Assembly (NCBI GenBank): GCA_030835875.1
Contig: JAURQY010000015.1
Span: 1 to 23,840, forward strand
Direction of reading: 5' to 3'
DNA length: 23,840 bases
From: Nitriliruptorales bacterium
Lineage (GTDB): Bacteria > Actinomycetota > Nitriliruptoria > Nitriliruptorales > Nitriliruptoraceae
Shown here: one piece after another, positions 1-5,465 of the stretch
Layout of the letters: each line of letters starts with the position of its first letter
Numbering within the stretch: position 1 is the stretch's first letter
Notes under the pieces: model-generated
What the model saw: the letters and a program-made list of their open reading frames with translations, nothing else
Database searches by the model: none
What the model was told of the DNA's origin: nothing
Made by a program: the position numbers and the translations under genes

Positions 1-403
1 ACTCCGCGCGCGCACGCACGTAGGACGTCACCTCGGCGAGGACGAGCGACGCGAGTGTGAGCAGCAGCAGGCGCGGTCGGTCCGCGACCCACCAGGCGAC
101 GCCCGCGAGCACCACGCCGTCGGAGATGCGGTCGCTCACCGAGTCGTAGAAGCCCCCGAACGGGGTCGACCTCCCCGACGCTCGCGCGACGCTGCCGTCG
201 AGCGCGTCCATGCTCCCGCCGATGAACAGCACGAGCGCGCCGAGCATCGGGCGCCCGGAGGCGATCACGAACGCGGAGGCGACCGTGATCAGCAGCCCGA
301 CCGTCGTCAACGTGTTCGGCCCGACCCCGAGCCGTGCGAGCCCGCGTCCGAGCGGGCCGACGAGCGCGGCGACGAGGCCCGGGAAGCGCGCACGGAGCGC
401 CAT
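1..403 (-). CDS. CDP-alcohol phosphatidyltransferase, PgsA/phosphatidylinositol-phosphate synthase-like (3' part outside window)
   Basis: Only the first 134 codons are in the window. The protein joins a CDP-diacylglycerol-activated lipid to an alcohol head group at the membrane. The complete family signature is visible: D66, D69, G70, A73, R74, then G83, D87 and D91, matching DxxDGxxAR-x8-GxxxDxxxD. The four Asp residues hold the catalytic metals. Hydrophobic segments at about 33-47, 53-64 and 112-124 fit the family's membrane helices. The ATG at 403 overlaps the thrS stop by one base (TGATG), so translation is probably coupled. In mycobacteria thrS lies just upstream of pgsA1, the phosphatidylinositol-phosphate synthase, with a HIT-family gene between; here nothing lies between. 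That context favours inositol-phosphate as acceptor, but phosphatidylglycerophosphate synthase cannot be excluded without the rest of the gene. The family call is firm; the head group is inferred. Confidence 0.88.
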   Translation of the reverse strand, partial: MALRARFPGLVAALVGPLGRGLARLGVGPNTLTTVGLLITVASAFVIASGRPMLGALVLFIGGSMDALDGSVARASGRSTPFGGFYDSVSDRISDGVVLAGVAWWVADRPRLLLLTLASLVLAEVTSYVRARAE

Positions 404-2415
404 CAGTCGCCCCCCACGTCCACCGGCAGCTCACCGTGCCGACCTGCGGCGACCTCATGGGCGAGCTCGTCGACGAGCGTCGCGAGCGGGACACCCTTGC
501 GCTGGTCACCGCCGTACCGGCGGACGGCGACGGTCCGGGCGGCCGACTCCTCACCACCGACGACGAGGGTGACGGGGACCTTCTCGGTCTGTGCGCTGCG
601 GATGCGCGCACCGAGCGTGTCGTCCGAGGTCTCCACCTCGACACGGAGCCCTGCGGCGCGCAGCGCTGACCCGACCTCATCGGCGTACGCCGCGAAGTCC
701 TCCGCCACGGGCAGGACGCGGACCTGCTCCGGCGCGAGCCAGAGCGGGAACGCACCGTTGGTCGACTCGAGCAGCACGGCGAAGAAGCGCTCGATCGATC
801 CGAAGAGCGCGCGGTGCACCATGAACGGCTCGTGCTTCTGCCCGTCCTCCCCGATGTAGGAGACGTCGAACCGACCGGGCAGGTTGAAGTCGACCTGGAT
901 GGTCGTGAGCTGCCACTCGCGACCGATCGCATCGCGTGCGTGGATGTCGATCTTGGGGCCGTAGAACGCGCCCTCGCCCTCGTCGACCTCGTAGTCGAAG
1001 CCGGACGCCGCGGCGGCGTCCATCAGCGCCCGCTCAGCACGCTCCCACTGCTCGGTCGTCCCGATGGACTTCTCCGGCCGTGTCGACACGGCGACGCGCG
1101 ACGGCTCGCCGAGCCCGAAGGCGCGATAGAGGTCGCGCGCGAACGTGATGCAGCCGACGACCTCATCGACCACCTGGTCGGGTCGGCAGAAGATGTGCGA
1201 GTCGTCCTGGGTGAACCCGCGCGCACGGAGCATCCCGTTCACGACGCCGGAGCGCTCGAACCGGTAGACCGTGCCGAGCTCGCTGATCCGCAGTGGCAGG
1301 TCACGGTAGGAGCGGGTCCGGGACGTGTACGCGAGGATGTGGAACGGGCAGTTCATCGGCTTGAGCCGGTAGGTCGCGTGCTCGACCTCCATGCCGGGGA
1401 ACATGAGGTCGCCGTAGTTCTCGAGGTGACCCGAGATCCGCCACAGGTCCTCCTTGGCGACGTGCGGCGTGTAGACCGGCTCGTACCCGCGCGCGAGCGT
1501 CTCCTCGCGGATCCAGTCCTCCATCAGCCGGCGCACGTGCGCGCCCTTGGGGAGGAAGATCGCGAGCCCGGGGCCGAGCTCCTCGGGCATGTGGAGCATC
1601 CCGAGGTCCCGACCAAGACGACGATGGTCACGAGCGCGCGCCTCCTCGAGCATGCGGAGGTGGTCGTCGAGCGCCTGCTGCGACTCCCACGCGGTCCCGT
1701 AGATGCGCTGGAGCATCGGCTGGTCCTCGCGGCCGCGCCAGTACGCGCCGGCGGTGCGGAGGAGCCGGAACGCGGGGATGCGGTCGGTGGAGCCGAGATG
1801 CGGCCCACGGCACAGGTCGATCCACGCCTCCTCGCCGTCGGGAGCGACGTTGCGGTAGACGGTGAACGTCGGCGCGTCACGACCCTCGGCGACATCGACC
1901 TCGCTCGGCTCGACCCGCTCGATGACCTCGCGCTTGTACGGCTGGTCCGCGAACATCGCGAGCGCCTCGTCGCGTGACACCTCCGCGCGCACGAAGCGCT
2001 GCTTGGCGACGAGGAGCTCGCGCATGCGCGCCTCGATGGCGGCGAGGTCCTCCGGTGTGAACGGACGCTCGACCTCGAAGTCGTAGTAGAAGCCGTCCTC
2101 GACGGGCGGCCCGATCGCCCACTTCGCGTCCGGGAACAGGTCGGTCACCGCCTGCGCCATGACGTGCGCGGTGGAGTGGCGGAGGATGTCGCGACCCTCG
2201 GGCGTCGAGGCGCGGACCGGACCCATCGTGACCGTTCCCGACGGGAGGGGACGGTCCAGGTCCCACTCCTCGGGACCCGCGCCGCTGCCTCGGTCCACAC
2301 GGGCAGCGATGACATCCGCGCGCATGATGCCGAGCCGACCGAGCGCCTCACGGACCGTCGAGCCCTCCGGAAGCTCGACCGTCGCGTCATCGTGGCGTAC
2401 CTGGACCGTGCTCAC
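403..2415 (-). CDS. thrS: Threonine--tRNA ligase
   Basis: This 670-aa cytosolic class II aminoacyl-tRNA synthetase charges tRNA-Thr. The full domain order is present: TGS domain (about 1-65), editing (SAD) domain with H80/H84 (HSTAH) and C202/H206 (CRGPH), catalytic core (about 265-560) and anticodon-binding domain (about 563-660). The active-site zinc ligands are C356 (MNCPFH), H407 (DDSHIF) and H534 (MVHRALFGS); these correspond to E. coli C334, H385 and H511. Motif 2 (RFERSG...RARGFTQDD) and motif 3 (HRALFGSIERFF) are intact. Length is slightly above the E. coli enzyme (642 aa). The start is a GTG at 2415 with a modest GGGA upstream. The stop overlaps the start of the phospholipid synthase. 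A hexamer TACCCT at 2449-2444 (minus) could be a -10 box about 30 nt before the start. Confidence 0.97.
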   Translation of the reverse strand: MSTVQVRHDDATVELPEGSTVREALGRLGIMRADVIAARVDRGSGAGPEEWDLDRPLPSGTVTMGPVRASTPEGRDILRHSTAHVMAQAVTDLFPDAKWAIGPPVEDGFYYDFEVERPFTPEDLAAIEARMRELLVAKQRFVRAEVSRDEALAMFADQPYKREVIERVEPSEVDVAEGRDAPTFTVYRNVAPDGEEAWIDLCRGPHLGSTDRIPAFRLLRTAGAYWRGREDQPMLQRIYGTAWESQQALDDHLRMLEEARARDHRRLGRDLGMLHMPEELGPGLAIFLPKGAHVRRLMEDWIREETLARGYEPVYTPHVAKEDLWRISGHLENYGDLMFPGMEVEHATYRLKPMNCPFHILAYTSRTRSYRDLPLRISELGTVYRFERSGVVNGMLRARGFTQDDSHIFCRPDQVVDEVVGCITFARDLYRAFGLGEPSRVAVSTRPEKSIGTTEQWERAERALMDAAAASGFDYEVDEGEGAFYGPKIDIHARDAIGREWQLTTIQVDFNLPGRFDVSYIGEDGQKHEPFMVHRALFGSIERFFAVLLESTNGAFPLWLAPEQVRVLPVAEDFAAYADEVGSALRAAGLRVEVETSDDTLGARIRSAQTEKVPVTLVVGGEESAARTVAVRRYGGDQRKGVPLATLVDELAHEVAAGRHGELPVDVGGD

Positions 2416-2761
2416 GTGCCGTCCCGTCGTCGTGGAGGCTGCGAGGGTAGTCGTGGGGGGCGCTCAGGCCTCCGGAGCACGCGTGGAGGTGACGACCAGA
2501 CGGTCCTGCTCGATGATGTGACCGGCATGGCGCTCGCGGAACACCCCTCGGGAGGGCGCACCCGGGCGTCTCGGTCCCACGCTCATGCCCGGCCCGAGGT
2601 CACCACCGGAGTCGGAGGGCACCTCGGTGCACTGCCCTCCGCGTCGATCGGGGCATCCGTGCACGCGGTGGGCCCTCGTTGCGGTGGACGCGCCGACCTG
2701 CGAACCTGCGCGCCCGTAGTGGGGAGCGTAGGGACGGACGCCCGTCCCGGCGAGGAGCAAC
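2416..2761. other. Divergent intergenic region between thrS and the phosphate transporter (346 bp)
   Basis: No convincing gene lies here. It must hold promoters for two divergent genes. I see a TACCCT (-10-like) on the minus strand at 2449-2444, but no clear -35 partner. The one strong structure is an inverted repeat at 2613-2641. A 40-codon minus-strand reading frame (2586 to 2464) ends 48 nt before thrS but has no Shine-Dalgarno sequence. The region is GC-rich throughout, with no tandem repeats or mobile-element ends. Confidence 0.6.
2613..2641. promoter_or_regulatory. Inverted repeat upstream of thrS (9-bp perfect stem, 11-nt loop)
   Basis: CGGAGGGCA at 2613-2621 is exactly complementary to TGCCCTCCG at 2633-2641. 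The loop holds a second, competing small repeat (CACC...GGTG, 2620-2629). No T-run follows on either strand, so it is not a standard intrinsic terminator. It could be an operator, a leader hairpin of either gene, or chance in GC-rich DNA. Confidence 0.4.
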
Positions 2762-3907
2762 GTGAGCGTCGGTGAGCGCGACGTCACGGTGAGCGACGGC
2801 TTCCGGGTGTCCCGAGTCGCCCTCGTCGTCGTGATGCTCTACGGATTCCTCGTCGGGATCGCACTGCTGGAGGCGGGCATCGCGGGGCTCGGCGCAGGGT
2901 TCCGCGACGGCCTCCTCCGCGAGGTCGCGAATCCGCTCTCCGGACTCTTCGCCGGCATCCTGCTGACCGTGCTCGTGCAGTCCAGCTCCGTGTCGACCGC
3001 GACCATCGTCGGACTCGTCGGCTCGGGGACGCTCGACCTCGGCCTTGCCATCCCGATGATCATGGGAGCCAACATCGGGACGACGGTCACGAACACGCTC
3101 GCCTCGCTCGGTTCGATCCGCCGCAAGGACGAGTTCCGCCGGGCGTTCACGGCGGCGACGATGCACGACTTCTTCAACCTCCTGGCGGTCGCAGTCCTCC
3201 TGCCGCTGGAGCTCCTCACCGGGCTGCTGAGCCGAGCGGCGACGGGGCTCACGGAGATCCTCCGTGGATCCGAGCCGGTGCTCCAGCCGGGGCGCAGCCC
3301 CCTGCGGACGGCGGTCAAGCTGCCGGTCCGACTCCTCGAGGACCTCGTCGCAAGGACCGGAGCGGCCGACGTGCTCGCCGCGCTCATCCTCCTCGTAGCG
3401 GGCATCGGACTCATCTTCCTCGCGCTCGTGCTCATCACACGGAACATGCGACGCCTCGTCCTGAATTCGGTCGAACGCGCGATCAACCGTCTGATCGGCC
3501 GCGGTGGGGGCTCCATCGGCATCGTGATCGGCGTGCTCGTCACCGTCGCCGTGCAGTCCTCGAGCATCACGACATCGATCCTCGTCCCACTCGTCGCAGC
3601 GGGCCTCCTGAGCGTCCGGAGCGCCTATCCCGTCACACTGGGCGCGAACGTCGGCACGACGATCACCGCGCTCATCGCGTCCCTCGCCGTGACCGAGGCG
3701 GCCGGGCTGACGATCGCACTCGTCCATACGCTGTTCAACGTGATCGCACTCGCCCTCGTGTTCCCCGTCCCGGCGGTCCGCTACCTCCCGGTCCGGTTCG
3801 CCGAGGCGTTCGCCGGGGTCGCCGTCCGGCGGCCGACGCTCGTCGGCGCCTACCTCGTCGGCCTGTTCCTGCTCGTCCCCCTCCTCGGGGTCTTCCTGAT
3901 CCCGTGA
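2762..3907 (+). CDS. Na+/phosphate cotransporter family protein (NptA/YjbB type)
   Basis: This 381-aa integral membrane protein belongs to the sodium-dependent phosphate cotransporter family (Na_Pi_cotrans), which moves inorganic phosphate with Na+. The family's internal duplication is clear. Each half carries a QSSS motif (Q73 in VLVQSSSVST, Q265 in VAVQSSSITT) followed about 30 residues later by a GAN(I/V)GTT motif. About eight to nine hydrophobic helices can be seen. The start is the GTG at 2762, with GAGGAG four bases upstream; in-frame GTGs a few codons later are alternatives. The PhoU-like gene follows 42 bp after the stop, and this pairing is common in bacteria, some of which fuse the two. 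Phosphate is the expected substrate, but import and export cannot be told apart from sequence; E. coli YjbB is reported to export phosphate. Confidence 0.92.
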   Translation: MSVGERDVTVSDGFRVSRVALVVVMLYGFLVGIALLEAGIAGLGAGFRDGLLREVANPLSGLFAGILLTVLVQSSSVSTATIVGLVGSGTLDLGLAIPMIMGANIGTTVTNTLASLGSIRRKDEFRRAFTAATMHDFFNLLAVAVLLPLELLTGLLSRAATGLTEILRGSEPVLQPGRSPLRTAVKLPVRLLEDLVARTGAADVLAALILLVAGIGLIFLALVLITRNMRRLVLNSVERAINRLIGRGGGSIGIVIGVLVTVAVQSSSITTSILVPLVAAGLLSVRSAYPVTLGANVGTTITALIASLAVTEAAGLTIALVHTLFNVIALALVFPVPAVRYLPVRFAEAFAGVAVRRPTLVGAYLVGLFLLVPLLGVFLIP

Positions 3908-3916
3908 CCGATGACC

Positions 3917-3935
3917 GCCCGGCGGGGTGCCGGGC
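3917..3935 (+). promoter_or_regulatory. GC hairpin between transporter and PhoU-like gene
   Basis: GCCCGGC (3917-3923) pairs perfectly with GCCGGGC (3929-3935) around a GGGGT loop. It sits between the transporter stop and the likely PhoU ribosome site (GAAAGG, 3937-3942). With no T-run after it, it is more likely a processing or expression-balancing hairpin than a full terminator. Confidence 0.45.
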
Positions 3936-3949
3936 CGAAAGGCACCACG

Positions 3950-4621
3950 ATGGCGTTCAAGTTCCGCAGGGAGGGTGACGCCGAGCGCCTCGACCGCATC
4001 GAGGCGACCCTCCAGCGAATGATCGTCGACGACCTGCATGCGTTCGAGCTGGCGATGTCCGCGCTCCTCGGCGAGCGCTCACCCCACGAGGTCGGCGCCG
4101 AGCTGCGGGCGACCGACCACGGTGTGAACCGGGCGGAGCGCGAGATCCGTCGCGAGCTCGTCGTGCATGCGAGCGTCCTCGGTGCGATCGACACGCCGGC
4201 GATCCTCGTCTACATGTCGATCGTCAAGGACATCGAGCGGATCGGCGACTATGCGAAGAACCTGTTCGATCTCGCATCGGACGGTGTCGACCTGTCGACA
4301 GGAATGCACACCGGAGAGATCACGAGCCTCGCGAAGGACGTCCCGACCTTCCTCACCGCCGCAGCCGCAGCGTTCCGCGACCGGGACGACGAGCAGGCGA
4401 AGGCGCTGCTGCGCGACGGCGACGTCCTGCTCGACCGCTTCGACGCCCGCGTGTCCGAGCTCGTCAAGGATGAGCACCCGGACCACCAGGCCGTCGCGGT
4501 CGCACTGGCACACCGATACCTGAAGCGGATCGTCGCGCACGCGATGAACGTGCTCAGTGCGGTCGTGATGCCGGTGGATCGACTCGACTACTTCGACGAG
4601 GATCCCGAGGACCGGTCCTGA
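3950..4621 (+). CDS. PhoU-like domain protein
   Basis: A 223-aa all-helical cytosolic protein of the PhoU-like family. Members of this family bind metal clusters and act as negative regulators or partners of phosphate transporters. The visible PhoU hallmarks are the paired helical repeats and the stretch D-I-E-R-I-G-D-Y-A-K-N at about residues 93-103, a PhoU signature in which the acidic residues bind metal. A second repeat follows at about 115-205. I chose the ATG at 3950 because GAAAGG lies seven bases upstream. An ATG at 3911 in the same frame lacks a ribosome site and would put the 3917-3935 hairpin inside the gene. The neighbouring transporter is its likely target. It is not the canonical pstSCAB-phoU arrangement, so control of the Pho regulon itself is uncertain. 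Confidence 0.88.
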   Translation: MAFKFRREGDAERLDRIEATLQRMIVDDLHAFELAMSALLGERSPHEVGAELRATDHGVNRAEREIRRELVVHASVLGAIDTPAILVYMSIVKDIERIGDYAKNLFDLASDGVDLSTGMHTGEITSLAKDVPTFLTAAAAAFRDRDDEQAKALLRDGDVLLDRFDARVSELVKDEHPDHQAVAVALAHRYLKRIVAHAMNVLSAVVMPVDRLDYFDEDPEDRS

Positions 4622-4634
4622 ACCGAGCAGGACC
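4614..4634. terminator. Candidate bidirectional hairpin between PhoU-like gene and tRNA-Val
   Basis: GGTCCTG (4614-4620) and CAGGACC (4628-4634) form a perfect 7-bp stem with a 7-nt loop. The stem can be extended with one bulge (CCGG outer arm). It overlaps the TGA of the PhoU-like gene and lies three bases beyond the 3' end of the tRNA on the other strand, so it could end transcripts from both sides. No U-tract is present, so an intrinsic mechanism is unproven. Confidence 0.4.
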
Positions 4635-4637
4635 CGG

Positions 4638-4709
4638 TGGGCACGAGAGGTATCGAACCTCTGACCTCTGCCGTGTGAAGGCAGCGCTCTCCCACTGAGC
4701 TACGTGCCC
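4638..4709 (-). tRNA. tRNA-Val (anticodon CAC)
   Basis: A full 72-nt cloverleaf can be folded on the minus strand. It has a 7-bp acceptor stem GGGCACG/CGTGCCC, a GCTC/GAGC D-stem, a CTGCC/GGCAG anticodon stem with loop TTCACAC, a 5-nt variable loop, and a AGAGG/CCTCT T-stem with loop TTCGATA. The anticodon CAC reads the valine codon GUG. The discriminator base is A at 4638. CCA is not encoded (the next bases are CCG), so the end must be added after transcription. The first ten bases overlap the end of the anti-sigma-like gene. Confidence 0.97.
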
Positions 4710-5413
4710 GGGTCGCCAGAAGGTAGCGGGACACGGAAGAGCTCGTCCCCCTGCGGCCCGCTCGAGGACAGGAGTCCCCGCTCGCGCGTGACGACGAGCT
4801 CCGCCGCGGACCCGCGTTCGATGCGGACAGCGACCTCCGTGGTGGCGCGCGGTCCGACCGCGAGCACGACCACCTCGTCGGTGCTCGCACCGAGCGGGAG
4901 CAGCCACGCGACGAGGCGCTCGTCGGAGCCGAGCGGTCCCCCGTCAGCGACGACGATCGCGATGCGGGTCCCTGCGATCGCGATCCGCGTCGACGAACCT
5001 CCGAGCGCGGCATCGTCCACGAGCGTGCCGCTGGCGAGGTCGCGCAAGATCGCTCCACGATCGTCAGCGACGGTCCGGTACGTGTCCGCGGTCGTCCTCA
5101 GGTGCAGGTTCCAGAAGCCGACCGCGACGACGGCGACGGCGGCGACGAGGATGGTGAGGAGCCGGCCGGGCCCGCGCGGTGGCGAGGAGGGAGGGCCGGG
5201 ATCGCGGCGCTGCGGCGGCGTGTCCGCGGCGCGCCGTCGCTCCTCATGCGCGGCGGCATCGAGGCTGCTCGAGATGCCACGCAGCTCGGCGACACGTGCT
5301 CGGCACGGCTCGCAGGTGCGGAGATGCGTCCGGAAGTCATCGGCGTCACCCCGGCCGAGGCCACCCAGCACATGGGACAGGGCGAGCTGCTCGAAGCGCG
5401 CATGCCGGTCCAT
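4700..5413 (-). CDS. Zinc-finger (ZAS/zf-HC2) anti-sigma-like membrane protein
   Basis: A 237-aa protein. The N-terminal cytosolic part carries the zinc-binding anti-sigma signature H30-x3-C34-x2-C37. A Pro/Arg-rich linker follows, then one membrane helix (about 84-101) and an extracytoplasmic domain of about 135 residues. This layout matches RskA-type anti-sigma factors, which hold an ECF sigma factor inactive at the membrane. No sigma factor gene is in the window, so the partner is unknown or lost. The start is the ATG at 5413, with GAGG a few bases upstream. A TAGGCT hexamer six bases before the ATG could allow a nearly leaderless transcript. The last two codons and the TAG stop lie inside the tRNA-Val gene; the stop is formed by tRNA bases 8-10. 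It is divergent from the VanW-family gene. The role is inferred from architecture only. Confidence 0.8.
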   Translation of the reverse strand: MDRHARFEQLALSHVLGGLGRGDADDFRTHLRTCEPCRARVAELRGISSSLDAAAHEERRRAADTPPQRRDPGPPSSPPRGPGRLLTILVAAVAVVAVGFWNLHLRTTADTYRTVADDRGAILRDLASGTLVDDAALGGSSTRIAIAGTRIAIVVADGGPLGSDERLVAWLLPLGASTDEVVVLAVGPRATTEVAVRIERGSAAELVVTRERGLLSSSGPQGDELFRVPLPSGDPGT

Positions 5414-5429
5414 ATCCTCAGCCTATGCG

Positions 5430-5447
5430 GACGGGTCGCGACCCGTC
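5430..5447. promoter_or_regulatory. 18-bp perfect palindrome in divergent promoter region
   Basis: GACGGGTCGCGACCCGTC is a perfect palindrome in the 52-bp gap between the anti-sigma-like gene and the VanW-family gene. It lies just upstream of a possible -10 (TAGGCT, minus, 5425-5420) and 18 nt before the VanW start. It is a good candidate for an operator of a dimeric regulator acting on both genes. Confidence 0.5.
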
Positions 5448-5465
5448 GACCGAGCAGGGACCCCC

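Noticed and set aside
2605..2650. T-box riboswitch ahead of thrS
   Set aside because: GTGCACCGAGG in the loop recalls the T-box TGGNACCGCG, but the TGGN that pairs with the tRNA end is not intact and I find no specifier stem. A covariance-model search would settle it.
2164..2775. Plus-strand frame covering the thrS start and the intergenic region
   Set aside because: It overlaps the thrS 5' end antisense, and its composition is not protein-like.
2600..4039. A 479-codon minus-strand frame opposite the phosphate transporter
   Set aside because: Extremely rich in Asp, Glu, Arg and His, a typical mirror frame of a membrane protein in GC-rich DNA.
4704..5465. N-terminal extension of the VanW-family gene in the same frame
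   Set aside because: It crosses the whole divergent anti-sigma-like gene, and its sequence is Ser/Arg/Thr-rich. The GTG at 5466 has a ribosome site and leads straight into the membrane helix.
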